Of a stretch of DNA of 64,000 bases, positions 36,568 through 46,426 are shown in pieces. Within the stretch, counting starts at the first letter, position 1. The number at the start of each line of letters is the position of its first letter. The stretch is from Cristatella mucedo (lineage: Eukaryota; Bryozoa; Phylactolaemata; Cristatellidae): the NCBI GenBank assembly GCA_009760855.2, contig WPIO01000102.1, positions 432,001-496,000 of the forward strand, in the 5' to 3' direction. A program made the translations under genes and the position numbers. The notes under the pieces are model-generated. The model was given only the letters and a program-made list of their open reading frames with translations. It had not been told where the DNA came from and ran no database searches.

Positions 36568-38316
36568 CTATCCATCCTTATCGCCAAAATACTCTGTAAC
36601 ATCAACATTTCCCGCCAATTCCTGAAGAGATGTTACGCCCTGTAGTACTTTTTCCAAACCATCCAAAGCCATAGGAATAAATCTGTTGGCTCTGGCAGCA
36701 CGATTTACCTCTTCCATTTTTGCCCCCTCTGCAATAGCCTGAGAAACATCAGCATTAACATGCAAAACCTCCAAAGCGGCAATTCTACCCTTATATCCAA
36801 GCTGCATGCACATTGGGCAGCCAGTTGATTTGTACAAAACCAACTCTTTATGGTTACTGCGATATATCTTGTTTATTGTATCTAGCGTTTCTGAGTTGGC
36901 TTGATATGGCACCTTGCATGAAGGGCAAAGTTTTCTCATCAAACGCTGTGCTATTACCGCACTTAAACTGGTAGCTACCAAAAATGGCTTAATGCCAATA
37001 TCAATTAAACGATAAATCGCACCCATGGCATCATTGGTGTGCAGAGTAGAAAGAACCTTATGACCAGTAATGGAAGACTTTACGGCAATATCGGCAGTTT
37101 CAAGATCTCGAATCTCACCAACGAAAATAATATCGGGATCCTGACGCAAAATGGATCGCAAACCAGAAGCAAAATCTAAGCCAGCCTTATGATTAATCTG
37201 AGTTTGTCTAATTAATGGAAGAGAATATTCCACTGGATCTTCCAAAGTCATAATATTAATTTTAGGAGAATTAACACTATCTATTATAGAATAAAGTGTT
37301 GTGGTTTTTCCACTTCCAGTTGGACCAGTTATAATGACTATTCCTTCAGGTTTTTTCATTGAAAGCTTTGTTAAGGCCGTGCTATTATCACTAAAACCAA
37401 GCTTTGAAAGGGCAACGATTGATTTACTACAGTCCAAAATACGTAAAACTATGTTTTCACCATTTACAGTGGGAATGGAAGAAACCCGCAAGTCTATTCT
37501 TTTTCCGTCAACACTCATAGTAATTGCTCCATCCTGAGGTTTTCTGGTTTCAGCAATATTTAAGCCGCCAGAAATTTTTAATCTACCAAGCATAGAAAGC
37601 CAATATTTCTTGTGAATATTGACTCTATTTAACAATACTCCATCAATTCTAACACGAACTCTGATAAAAAACTCATCAGGCTCCATATGAACGTCAGAAC
37701 CTCCACCCCTAACCGCATCTACAATGATTGCATCAACAAGCCTTACTATAGGGCTAGAGCTGTCGTCTGTATTGATTTTTGTATTTTTTTGATCAGCAGA
37801 ATCTAATTCCTCAATAATATCAGAAATCAAAAGCGCGTGCTGATATTGATTGGCTATAGCACTGGTAATTGCATCTTGTTTTGCAAGACAAACACTTATT
37901 TCTTTGTTTTCAAAAAAACGCCTAACCATATCCAAAACTGGCAAATTTGGCTGATCTGAGAAGGCCACCACAACCACATCTTGCTTTTCCTCTACGGCTA
38001 TTAATTTATATTGTGATGCAATTTCTCTGGGAATTTTTTTGACAGTAATTTTAGAGAAATTAACTTTATTTAAATCTATTTCTGGCTGAACCTTTTTAGC
38101 CAAAACTTCCTGTAGGCTGGATTCTGTGGCGAATCCCATCTTTATTATCACGCTAATTATATCAACTCCAGAGCCTTTCTTGCCAGAATTTTGCATAGCC
38201 TTAAGCTCATTTACCGCAACCTGCAGCTGATCTTTTGTAACAATATTACTTCCCATTAAGGCCTGCATAACGCCAACCTTAACATTCATATCATGATGAA
38301 TTGTGCTATTTTCCAC
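36568..38316 (-). CDS. Type II secretion / type IV pilus assembly ATPase (GspE/PilB family)
   Basis: A 582-residue secretion ATPase that powers pilus or pseudopilus assembly from the cytoplasmic side. Domains: N-terminal MshEN-like region (about 1-160), then SSPIVRLVDAIIVDAVRGGG and SDVHMEPDE, Walker A GPTGSGKTTT (about residue 330), Asp box EDPVEY, Walker B ILRQDPDIIFVGEIRD, His box STLHTNDAMGAIYRL and a zinc tetracysteine site CPSC...CPMC (about 463-510). All catalytic motifs look intact. No other secretin, pilin or prepilin-peptidase gene lies in the window, so the machine it serves is unknown. PilT lacks the N-terminal region and zinc site, so PilT is excluded. Confidence 0.93.
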   Translation of the reverse strand: MENSTIHHDMNVKVGVMQALMGSNIVTKDQLQVAVNELKAMQNSGKKGSGVDIISVIIKMGFATESSLQEVLAKKVQPEIDLNKVNFSKITVKKIPREIASQYKLIAVEEKQDVVVVAFSDQPNLPVLDMVRRFFENKEISVCLAKQDAITSAIANQYQHALLISDIIEELDSADQKNTKINTDDSSSPIVRLVDAIIVDAVRGGGSDVHMEPDEFFIRVRVRIDGVLLNRVNIHKKYWLSMLGRLKISGGLNIAETRKPQDGAITMSVDGKRIDLRVSSIPTVNGENIVLRILDCSKSIVALSKLGFSDNSTALTKLSMKKPEGIVIITGPTGSGKTTTLYSIIDSVNSPKINIMTLEDPVEYSLPLIRQTQINHKAGLDFASGLRSILRQDPDIIFVGEIRDLETADIAVKSSITGHKVLSTLHTNDAMGAIYRLIDIGIKPFLVATSLSAVIAQRLMRKLCPSCKVPYQANSETLDTINKIYRSNHKELVLYKSTGCPMCMQLGYKGRIAALEVLHVNADVSQAIAEGAKMEEVNRAARANRFIPMALDGLEKVLQGVTSLQELAGNVDVTEYFGDKDG

Positions 38317-38597
38317 AAATATATATACATTTATCCCTTAAAAATATATTAAAAAATTATTACCACTTCAGGTATATAAAAATCAAGACCTTTATTCAAT
38401 CTTTTATTGTCATATATTTTGGCAAAAAAACCGCACAACCTTATTTTGCATATTTTGAAAATTATCTTGACATTAATTAATATTAAAAAAAGAGGACTTT
38501 GTTTCGTTTTGCAACAGATGTTGATTATTGCCTCTGAAGTGCAAATAATTTAGTGCCAAGTGCACGTTAAATATTATAATTGATTTTATTATTTTTT

Positions 38598-38882
38598 ATG
38601 TTTGCGATAGTTGAATCTGGTGGACAGCAGTACAAATGCGAAGCTGGCAAAATAATCACTGTAAAAAGCCTACCTACGGTAAAAATTGGAGAAAAGATTT
38701 CCTTTACTGCAATATTAGATGCCTCTGGTTCGGCCGGAGCTCCAGTTTCTGGATCAATAGTCAAACACTTCAGAGATAAAAAGATAATAGTGTTCAAAAA
38801 ACAAAGAAGAACTGCAAACTTTACAAAAAAAAGAGGGCACAGACAAAACATGACACAAATTCTCATCGACTCAATCGGTTAG
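38598..38882 (+). CDS. rplU: 50S ribosomal protein L21
   Basis: Start chosen at 38598 (MFAIVESGGQQYKCEAGKII), the family N-terminus; an earlier ATG at 38580 adds six hydrophobic residues. KVGEKISF-like segment reads VKIGEKISFTAILDASGS, followed by KKIIVFKKQRRTANFTKKRG and HRQNMTQILIDSI, typical of L21. rpmA follows 40 bases on. Confidence 0.96.
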   Translation: MFAIVESGGQQYKCEAGKIITVKSLPTVKIGEKISFTAILDASGSAGAPVSGSIVKHFRDKKIIVFKKQRRTANFTKKRGHRQNMTQILIDSIG

Positions 38883-38922
38883 TTTTAAAGTAGAATTAAA
38901 TTTTTATATTATATAATTTGAT

Positions 38923-39183
38923 ATGGCTGGTCATAAAGCAACTGGTAAAAGCAATAATGGAAGAGACTCGGTAGGTAGAAGGCTTGGTGTTAAGCTTTTT
39001 GGCGATCAATCGGCAAAAGTTGGATCAATTATAATTCGCCAAAGAGGCACTCACTATTTGCCAGGTAAAAATGTGGGCTTAGGCAGAGATCATACAATAT
39101 TTTCCTTAGTTGAAGGTCGCGTTCTTTTCAGCAAAACTGCAAAAAACAGAACGGTTGTAAACGTAGTTTCCTCGGTCGCTTAA
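38923..39183 (+). CDS. rpmA: 50S ribosomal protein L27
   Basis: 86 residues: [40 protein letters not shown] and [20 protein letters not shown] are diagnostic. The N-terminal tail reaches the peptidyl transferase centre. Standard rplU-rpmA order; fabZ begins 14 bases later. Confidence 0.97.
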   Translation: MAGHKATGKSNNGRDSVGRRLGVKLFGDQSAKVGSIIIRQRGTHYLPGKNVGLGRDHTIFSLVEGRVLFSKTAKNRTVVNVVSSVA

Positions 39184-39197
39184 AAAACCATCACATT

Positions 39198-39692
39198 TTG
39201 GATATGCATTTTATCGTGCCACAAACAATGCCAATGAAAGCCCTAGACATAATGTCTAGGTTGCAGCATAGATGGCCATTTCTTTTGCTTGATAGGGTTG
39301 ATACTCTTTCCGAAAGTGGAGCAACTGGAACAAAGCTTTGCACAATAAACGAAAATCATTTTTCTGGTCACTTTCCAAGCTATCCTATAATGCCTGGCGT
39401 ATTAATTCTTGAATCATGTGCTCAATTAGCTGCAATTTGGGCTGGATGTTTTACCAATTCACAAGAAGGACATAAATCACAACCATCCGTGCGTCTTTCT
39501 GGATTTGACGGGGTAAAATTTAAAAAAGAGGTAGTTCCTGGAGATATACTAAAATTGTCTGTTATTAATCCACAAATGAGAAAAATGGGAAACGGATCTA
39601 ATATTTTTTTTAAATGCGACATATCTGCATCATTAGATTCCGCTTCAGTTTTACAGGGCTCTTTATCTGGTTTTTGCATTGAGGCTGGTTAG
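39198..39692 (+). CDS. fabZ: 3-hydroxyacyl-ACP dehydratase FabZ
   Basis: Dehydrates 3-hydroxyacyl-ACP in fatty-acid elongation. The hot-dog fold motif is complete: HRWPFLLLDRVD, the active-site His in NENHFSGHFPSYPIMPGVLI and the Glu in LILESCAQLAAIWAG. 164 aa is slightly longer than usual; an internal ATG (39210 region, MPMKALDIM) could be the start. Its place behind rpmA rather than in an lpxD-fabZ-lpxA cluster is unusual. Confidence 0.95.
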   Translation: MDMHFIVPQTMPMKALDIMSRLQHRWPFLLLDRVDTLSESGATGTKLCTINENHFSGHFPSYPIMPGVLILESCAQLAAIWAGCFTNSQEGHKSQPSVRLSGFDGVKFKKEVVPGDILKLSVINPQMRKMGNGSNIFFKCDISASLDSASVLQGSLSGFCIEAG

Positions 39693-39748
39693 TTTTGTTG
39701 TTATGTCGATACGATTCAATAATTTTTAATTTTTTCCCCATTAAATTT

Positions 39749-40624
39749 ATGGATCGTATTTTGTTTTTAATCTTTTGCATAGCAAACGTATTCGTCTACT
39801 CTGGAGTAAAATATGTGCACTTGATTGATAAGTCTTATTCAACCTTAGAAGTAATGTCTTATGTAAACATTGTATCTTTCATTCTTATATTGCCATATGC
39901 CTTTTACAAAGGAAGGGACGTTATATTAAAAGGCAAAGAGCATGCTTCGTTTGGATTCTTGCCTGTAACCGCAATGCTCAAAATTTTGGCTCTCCAATAT
40001 ATTTCCGTTAAAAGTGCCACGGTAATTTCCTTTCTCATTCCCATAGTGACATCTTTTTTTGCTCATTTATTACTAAAAGAAAGACTAAATAAACACATCA
40101 AACACTACATATCGATGGCAATTTCCTTAGTTGGTGTTGCAATTTTTGTTGGGCCAATTTCGGATACAAATATTTTTGCTTACAGTATAATGATTTTACA
40201 TGTTCTACTTAAGGCATTTTTACACATTAAAATCAAAAAACTTTCTGGAGATCAATACTTAGCTTTATGGTTCAATATTCTATATTATATGATTTTTGCC
40301 GCGGCGATATTGCTTTGGAAGAGTAATAATTTTTCAATATCCATGTTGCATAATAAATATGTTATCATAATTGCCACAATATCGATTATCTGTCAGCTTG
40401 GTCTTATTTGGGGCTATAAAGTAGCAAAACAAATCACATTACTGCAAAATATAGATGTATCTAGAATTGTTGTGGCCTGCATTGTATCTTACTTTTTATT
40501 TAAAGAACCAATCACTGCAAATAATATTGTAGGTTTGGGTATTTTAATTTTCTCCTTGACTCTTTCGGAATTAAAATATGGTGAATTTTTTGCAAAAATC
40601 ATAAGAAAAATTATTAAAATATAA
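39749..40624 (+). CDS. DMT-superfamily (EamA-type) transporter
   Basis: About ten hydrophobic segments in two repeats, the layout of EamA-domain drug/metabolite transporters. The first repeat ends with SVKSATVISFLIPIVTSFFA and HLLLKERLNKHI, the second with VACIVSYFLFKEPITANNIV, the mirrored xxxxEPxxxxxxxG pattern of this family. I use ATG 39749 (MDRILFLIFC); an upstream ATG at 39695 adds 18 residues. Substrate unknown. It lies between fabZ and the ABC permease on the same strand, with short gaps. Confidence 0.85.
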   Translation: MDRILFLIFCIANVFVYSGVKYVHLIDKSYSTLEVMSYVNIVSFILILPYAFYKGRDVILKGKEHASFGFLPVTAMLKILALQYISVKSATVISFLIPIVTSFFAHLLLKERLNKHIKHYISMAISLVGVAIFVGPISDTNIFAYSIMILHVLLKAFLHIKIKKLSGDQYLALWFNILYYMIFAAAILLWKSNNFSISMLHNKYVIIIATISIICQLGLIWGYKVAKQITLLQNIDVSRIVVACIVSYFLFKEPITANNIVGLGILIFSLTLSELKYGEFFAKIIRKIIKI

Positions 40625-40647
40625 TTTATTAAGTAGCTGTTTTTAAT

Positions 40648-41424
40648 ATGTTTATTAAGGGTATATTTTTTCATACAATAAAAGCTGCAAAAAAAGATAT
40701 GCTTTTTGTTGGAAGTTTGTTGCTAGTTCTTTCTGTGATTGCTTTTGCTTTTTTTATGGGAAGTACGGCCATAGCAGAACAAAAGGAAGCTCAAATGGTT
40801 TATGCTGCTGCTCTTGGCAGAATTTCCGTTATTCTTAGTTCTGTTATTTTTATATGCTTTCACGTAAAAAGGATGTTTGAAAATAGAGAAGTTGAGATGC
40901 TTCTTTCAAAATCTTTTTCCAGATCTTCGGTTGTTGTGAGTTTGTTTTGTGGGTTTGTGATTCTTGCGATTCCTGCAATTTTATTGCTTTCTGGAGTGAT
41001 TGCTATAATTTCTCCAAGCAAGATAGGTGCCTTGCTTTGGACTGTTAGTTTTATTGTTGAATCAATGTCAATTGCTGCATTTGCAATGTTTGCCGCCCTA
41101 ATGATTTCAAGTCCAGTATTTAGTTTGATCCTAACTATTGGGGTTTATATCATGACAAGAATAATAGGATCTTTCTCTGTTTATATCGACATACTAAACA
41201 GTGCCAAGGAGCTTTATATTTTTCAGAGCTTTGCTCAGTTTTTATTAAAAATAATCTCCATTATAATTCCAAGGCTAGATTTTTGTGCCCATAGTGAATG
41301 GCTGGTTTATGGAATGAATTCTGCAAATTTTTCTTTATTTTACTATGGAGTGGCTCAGGCATTAATTTTTGGCTTCCTGATCCTTGCGGCTGCAATTATA
41401 GATTTTAATAAGAAGAATTTTTAA
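40648..41424 (+). CDS. ABC-2 type transporter permease
   Basis: 258 residues with six hydrophobic segments (LLLVLSVIAFAFFMGSTAI, ISVILSSVIFICFHV, VVVSLFCGFVILAIPAILLL, SIAAFAMFAALMI, FSLILTIGVYIMTRIIG, ALIFGFLILAAAIIDF). The basic loop ENREVEMLLSKSFSRSSVVV after TM2 is typical of ABC-2/NosY-like permeases. No ATPase gene is adjacent, so the partner must be encoded elsewhere. Its stop overlaps the next start (TAATG), implying coupled synthesis. Confidence 0.75.
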   Translation: MFIKGIFFHTIKAAKKDMLFVGSLLLVLSVIAFAFFMGSTAIAEQKEAQMVYAAALGRISVILSSVIFICFHVKRMFENREVEMLLSKSFSRSSVVVSLFCGFVILAIPAILLLSGVIAIISPSKIGALLWTVSFIVESMSIAAFAMFAALMISSPVFSLILTIGVYIMTRIIGSFSVYIDILNSAKELYIFQSFAQFLLKIISIIIPRLDFCAHSEWLVYGMNSANFSLFYYGVAQALIFGFLILAAAIIDFNKKNF

Positions 41425-42206
41425 TGATCGTTCGTGCTTTTTTGATCAGGTGTGTGAAGTACATAAATCCAGCAAGAATTGCAATTTTTGCCCTTTGTTT
41501 GCAGTTTTTGTTTTGGCTTTTTATCGGAAAAAACGTCAAGCCAGACTTCATAATAACCCCGAACCCACCAAGCAAATTTGAAAGAGCCGTAATTTCATTT
41601 GGAGATTATCAGTGGCTATATAGATCTCTGACCCAATCTTTGCAAAATGCAGGTGACACCTTTGGCGAGACGGTGGCCATGAAGGATTATGACTACAATA
41701 TAATTTCTAGGTGGTTGACAATTCTAAACGAAATGGACAATAAAGCACAATATGTGCCTTCACTTGCGGCTTTTTACTTTGCACAATCTCAAAACCCACA
41801 ACAAACAATTCCAATAATAAAATATCTTGAATCATATGCAGACAGAGATCCCGTCAATCAATGGCGCTGGTATTTGGAGGCAATTTTTATTGCACAATAC
41901 AAGCTTCATGATACATCCGTGGCAACAAGAATTGCCGAAAAAATTTCAATCTTAAATGGAAGTGTTGTTCCTCTTTGGGCCAAAACTCTTGTTCCTTTTA
42001 TTTTAGCAAAAAAAGGCGACACTTGTGCGGCATACAAGCTGCTGAAAAATATATCACAACAAGATCTTGATCTAATGTCTCAAGATAGCATTTTGGCGAC
42101 AGGATCCACAGATAATAAAAATGACTTACTTATACTTTTGAAGGCCAAAATAAACGCCATTATGTCCGATAGGCAACTTTTACTTTCTTGTGCTTTTAAT
42201 AAATAG
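41424..42206 (+). CDS. Membrane-anchored helical (TPR-like) protein coupled to the ABC permease
   Basis: 260 residues: one N-terminal membrane anchor (ARIAIFALCLQFLFWLFIG), then a soluble all-helical domain with TPR-like character (SLAAFYFAQSQNPQQTIPII, WRWYLEAIFIAQYKLHD, LWAKTLVPFILAKKGD). Its ATG overlaps the permease stop by one base, so the two products very likely work together. The topology suggests a periplasmic domain. I know no named function; it may be an accessory subunit of the exporter. Confidence 0.7.
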   Translation: MIVRAFLIRCVKYINPARIAIFALCLQFLFWLFIGKNVKPDFIITPNPPSKFERAVISFGDYQWLYRSLTQSLQNAGDTFGETVAMKDYDYNIISRWLTILNEMDNKAQYVPSLAAFYFAQSQNPQQTIPIIKYLESYADRDPVNQWRWYLEAIFIAQYKLHDTSVATRIAEKISILNGSVVPLWAKTLVPFILAKKGDTCAAYKLLKNISQQDLDLMSQDSILATGSTDNKNDLLILLKAKINAIMSDRQLLLSCAFNK

Positions 42207-43147
42207 ATGAATTTTTTTAGCATCCACTTGGCCAAAATGCAATTCCATATATGTGTAACCCAAACAATAAAGAATGTCGATGATATTTTTTTCAATCTTT
42301 GCACTTAAATGAATTGTCCATTATTACACTTAATTATTAGACCATCTTAATAAAATCGGTCAAAATTAACTCTATTACCACGAATCTTCCAACAAACTTC
42401 AAAGGTAAAATGCAATATTATTAATTTTACATATTGATGTAAGAAATATTTAAATTATAAGGAAGTTTCACGAAGCGCGTCATTGCGGTAATATTAAAAA
42501 TCAACCAGGCCAAGCAATAAAAATACAGCAAAAAAATAGATTGAATAAAATATTCTATTGTTTTTTCAGCCAAAAAACATCATATTTACATAATTTTTTG
42601 TTTCTTTTTTACATTTCTTAATTGCATTATTTGCAATATAACATTTTAAAGTTGCATTTTGTTGTTGATTATTATATTACTTGTGTTGTTTTGTTGTTTG
42701 AAATGTAATAATATTAATGCATAAAGGGGCATGGCAATATTGAGTTTTTACTGCAATGGGCTATACAGAGCACTCATTTCAAAGTACTTGGAAGGGAGTG
42801 GTTTTAGTTTTTTTTCGCCATAAATAAAACATTATTCCGTCACCATAAAACCAATCGCAATTTTAAATATGATAGCAAAATACTTCCAAAAAAAAAGCAA
42901 AACCCATTACAAGAAAAACACAAACAATACAATAAAAAAAGAGATAACATGCCCAATTTTCGCATTTTTCAATCAATCAATTACCATACAGCATACAAGA
43001 AATGAAGAGATTTTAAATTTATATTTTTACTATGCGAAGGCAAAAAATTATATAACTAAGGTTAAAATAGGTACAATTTTTACTAATTCCGACAGAAAAA
43101 AAAATTCTATAAACTACAAACATATTATCTCATTATCTCAATAAAAA
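42207..43147. other. Spacer of about 940 bases
   Basis: AT-rich. One plus frame (42869-43144) ends three bases before the next gene but is Lys/Asn/Ile-rich and lacks protein-like patterning, so it is not called. Nothing else is recognised. Confidence 0.45.
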
Positions 43148-44710
43148 ATGACTCGAGCTCAACAATCAACAAACAATTCTGCCAAATTTATCAATGGAGT
43201 AAATTTGATTTCTGCCGATGTAATGAAATCTCTCCCATTAAGAAAACAAGAAATCACAGCACCACAAACCAGTAATAGTGCACAAACGGAATATCGTGAA
43301 GATGATGAACACGACTCAATGCCAGAACTGGAAGAAGGTGTGTCTCTATACACACCAAAACAATCGGCCAGAGTTGATGCAAGTCTTGGCACTGAAGATG
43401 CAGGCCACACTTCCCCTCTCAAAGCAACAAGAATAAGCGAAACGGAAGCTGAAGCAGGCACAGCTGCCGATGAAATGCAAAGTTTCTCTCTTAGCGCAAG
43501 AAACGCAAGTGCATCGACAATCGATGATGAAGGCGAAACAGCAGAGCATAAATATCCATCAATGTCAAAAGGTGGGGGTGCAATGGCCACCGATGTAATG
43601 AAATCTCTCCCATTAAGAAAACAAGAAATCACAGCACCACAAACCAGTAATAGTGCACAAACGGAATATCGTGAAGATGATGAACACGACTCAATGCCAG
43701 AACTGGAAGAAGGTGTGTCTCTATACACACCAAAACAATCGGCCAGAGTTGATGATGAAGGAAGCACTCTGGAGAATGATGATTTGGAACATATTATTCG
43801 CCCAATCTTCTCTAGAGAAATACATCCATCGCAACATCGTCTCCAAACTGCAGTTGCGGTCTACAATGGTCCAAAAACACAAATCACACACCCCAATCAA
43901 AAAGAACGAGACTCGGAAAGCGAATTTTATAGCTCAGTATTGCAAAAAATAGCATTATCTGCGGATGCGACAATTAAAAAAACACAACAAAGATACAGTT
44001 TGGAACTGGGAAGAATTTTTGGAGACAAACACAATCATGAATCATTAATTGGAAAAGCTTTCATTAAAATGATAGGGCTAGAAATGGCGATATCAGAGCA
44101 ATTATCACCTATTTTGGAGAAATTTCAAGATAACGCTCAATTGCAAGAAACATTAACGCCGGAAGAACACGAGACAATTAAGAAAATATGCATATCATTT
44201 GAAATCAATATCGATACAAAAAATCTGCAAAACATCGAGACACAGCAAAAAGTAATTACCCTTTTAAAAGCTGCAAGGTATATGAGTCAAGCATTCCAAA
44301 AAAATATCAAGAATGCCGGACTATTCTCTCCCAGAAATCTAACTCAAGATGAATATGGTTATAAGGTCTCGCCTATAGCTCTAAGAACAAAACGTGTACA
44401 CAAAACATTGAATGCAATGGGATACAATCTACAAACATTGGAGCAAGAAATTGCCAAAAGAAAAGTAAATCAAAGCAAATCCAAAATAAGATATGCCACA
44501 AATGATGGCCTGAGTTCTTCATTTGCACCAGCAATGAGCGGCGGATATAGCAGCCAAACGAAAGCACCAATGACGCCAACAAAAAGATCTTTGCATGGTG
44601 GAATGCTGCTTGATGAAAGTAGCACGACTCACGGTATGTATAATAGGCCAGATTTGCCTTCACCGAAAAATAAAACCACCTCCTCCGTAGGATTTGACAG
44701 ATCTTTATAG
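43148..44710 (+). CDS. Repeat-containing, partly disordered protein of unknown function (520 aa)
   Basis: No family recognised. Residues 1-215 are polar and acidic and contain two identical 55-residue copies of a unit beginning DVMKSLPLRKQEITAPQ and ending KQSARVD, separated by 70 residues. Residues about 230-450 look folded and alpha-helical (IALSADATIKKTQQRYSLEL, AFIKMIGLEMAISEQLSPIL, VITLLKAARYMSQAFQKNI). The tail (about 450-520) is again flexible (SSFAPAMSGGYSSQTKAP). There is no signal peptide or membrane segment. The layout of disordered repeats plus a helical module resembles type IV-secreted effectors of intracellular bacteria. That is an analogy only. Confidence 0.75.
   Translation: MTRAQQSTNNSAKFINGVNLISADVMKSLPLRKQEITAPQTSNSAQTEYREDDEHDSMPELEEGVSLYTPKQSARVDASLGTEDAGHTSPLKATRISETEAEAGTAADEMQSFSLSARNASASTIDDEGETAEHKYPSMSKGGGAMATDVMKSLPLRKQEITAPQTSNSAQTEYREDDEHDSMPELEEGVSLYTPKQSARVDDEGSTLENDDLEHIIRPIFSREIHPSQHRLQTAVAVYNGPKTQITHPNQKERDSESEFYSSVLQKIALSADATIKKTQQRYSLELGRIFGDKHNHESLIGKAFIKMIGLEMAISEQLSPILEKFQDNAQLQETLTPEEHETIKKICISFEINIDTKNLQNIETQQKVITLLKAARYMSQAFQKNIKNAGLFSPRNLTQDEYGYKVSPIALRTKRVHKTLNAMGYNLQTLEQEIAKRKVNQSKSKIRYATNDGLSSSFAPAMSGGYSSQTKAPMTPTKRSLHGGMLLDESSTTHGMYNRPDLPSPKNKTTSSVGFDRSL
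43215..43379 (+). repeat. 165-bp direct repeat, copy 1
   Basis: Identical, base for base as read, to 43590-43754 at an offset of 375 bases (125 codons), so the frame is kept. Identity at all codon positions means a recent duplication or continuing gene conversion. Confidence 0.95.
43590..43754 (+). repeat. 165-bp direct repeat, copy 2
   Basis: Second copy of the 43215-43379 unit. Such identical in-frame copies can recombine to change the repeat number between strains. Confidence 0.95.
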
Positions 44711-44993
44711 GGCGAAAAAACAATCCAAAGTAGATAACCATATAATAAACAATATTCACACAGAAGAGTTGGCTAAATTATATTAATCAACGCATGACTG
44801 GTGTAATTAATGTAATTTTGCCAATTATTCTATCTGTCTATTGCTGCATAAAAATAATACCATTTCAATATAGCTATAAATAATAACTTATAGAAAAACA
44901 TTCAAATGACTTATTTTGATCAAATATAAAAAATAACAATCTTCATATTTTAATTGACAATTATAAAAAACAAAAAAGTAGACTGCCAAGTGC

Positions 44994-45012
44994 GGATGGT
45001 TAGCTCAGTTGG

Positions 45013-45044
<32 letters not shown>

Positions 45045-45069
45045 AGTTCGAGTCTCTCACTATCCACCA
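44994..45069 (+). tRNA. tRNA-Val (TAC)
   Basis: Acceptor GGATGGT/ACTATCC (with one G-T), D-arm GCTCAGTTGGTAGAGC, anticodon stem CTTCG/CGAAG around TTTACAC giving TAC, T-arm GGGAGTTCGAGTCTCTC, discriminator A and encoded CCA (45067-45069). Confidence 0.96.
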
Positions 45070-45667
45070 CCAATAACAAGAAAAATGGGCTCATATATTT
45101 TTTTTTATTGATTTTTTATTCTCTTTTTTTTGCTAATTTCCAAAAGCAGAATTTCCAACATATAAGCTTTGGTGGTTTTTAAACTATATAAACTAAATAC
45201 GCATAAAGTACTACAATCAAGCAATATGTAGTGCAAAAATAAATAATGATCTTGCATCTTTAACTAAAAATGTTGCATGCATAAAAGCAACATCCATGGC
45301 TTACATAATTGCAGCAGAGATGGCAATAAATCGCTCAAAAAGGAAAAAAATAATGCATTATTGACAGTCCAATTGATATAATTTATACAATTAAATCAAT
45401 CTTATCATGCAAATAAATAGTCACAGATGGCAAAAAACTCAAACATAATTTACCCCTTAATAAAAATTTATGAGAATTTTAGAATATTTAAGATCATCTG
45501 GTGCTTCAGAGCACAAATATCGCAAATAAAACATTCCCAACTATTGATTGGGGGCAAATTGCAATAAATTAAATCAAAGGCAAATTCGCCAAAATTTCAG
45601 CTATCGGATACAATGCCTCAAGGCTCCTCATTTAAGTATCATGATGAAGGCACAGCAAAAGAAGAGC
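45070..45667. other. Spacer between tRNA-Val and tsaC
   Basis: About 600 bases, AT-rich, starting with a T10 run (about 45099) that could help end the tRNA transcript. No gene seen. Confidence 0.45.
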
Positions 45668-46333
45668 TCAATCACCCAAGCAAAAGGCAGAAATAGCTCC
45701 ATCCAGAGTTCCCGACCTTAAAAGCTCAACCCTGCCATCAAGAAAAAATTTTACAATTGTAGATGGAGTTTTGTAAACAACTTCACCGTCATCGGCAATA
45801 ACGACGCCAACCTGCGAAAGAATATGACTATCAATTTTATCGCAACAAACGGCAGAAACCTCTCCAGAATAATTAACGGAAGTTGCGGCCAGGGCAAAGC
45901 CAAAATCATCAATCACAGAGGAGGCAATTTTTGAATCTGGAATTCTAATGCCAATATATGCATAATCGCCTTCTTTCGTTAAATTGACACGCATATTTTC
46001 AGCCAAACTCATAAATAAATCAGAGCTAATACCTATCGGCACAATTATGGTGCAGGGGCCGGGCATAAACCTACCACCAAATTCCCCTACCTTACTCCTT
46101 GTTGCGGTTGCAATATTTTTAAGAATCACTTCCACATCTTTCACAAAAACGGCTAATGGCTTATTTTTTTCTCTTTTTTTAATAGAATAAATCTTATTAA
46201 CAGCAGCATTATTGCCAGCATCGCAAACCAGGCCGTAGACAGTTTCAGTTGGAATGATCGCCACTCCACCAGAAATCAGACACTCAACACACAAATTAAC
46301 AGAAATATTCAAATCTGCACGTAAAATTACCAT
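45668..46333 (-). CDS. tsaC: L-threonylcarbamoyladenylate synthase (TsaC/Sua5/YrdC)
   Basis: Forms threonylcarbamoyl-AMP for the t6A modification of ANN-decoding tRNAs. YrdC domain landmarks: GGVAIIPTETVYGLVCDA, IYSIKKREKNKPLAVFV, FMPGPCTIIVPI, VNLTKEGDYAYIGIRIPDSK and ALAATSVNYSGEVSA. About 220 aa with no extra Sua5 domain, so TsaC type. I prefer the ATG at 46333 (MVILRADLN); one three codons upstream is possible. It is divergent from murJ with about 90 bases between. Confidence 0.93.
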   Translation of the reverse strand: MVILRADLNISVNLCVECLISGGVAIIPTETVYGLVCDAGNNAAVNKIYSIKKREKNKPLAVFVKDVEVILKNIATATRSKVGEFGGRFMPGPCTIIVPIGISSDLFMSLAENMRVNLTKEGDYAYIGIRIPDSKIASSVIDDFGFALAATSVNYSGEVSAVCCDKIDSHILSQVGVVIADDGEVVYKTPSTIVKFFLDGRVELLRSGTLDGAISAFCLGD

Positions 46334-46426
46334 ACAATACATTATTATATTTAAGATACTTTAATGATGACTTTTAAAAAAACAAGATAATATATGTCTT
46401 GAAAGAAAAAATCTTTAATTAAAGCT

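Noticed and set aside
42869-43144. 91-codon frame ending just before the repeat-protein gene
   Set aside because: Lys/Asn/Ile-dominated composition equal to translated AT-rich spacer; no patterning.
43159-43767. Minus-strand 202-codon frame across the repeat region
   Set aside because: Antisense shadow of the 520-aa gene; Ser/Cys-rich with duplicated blocks that only mirror the 165-bp repeat.
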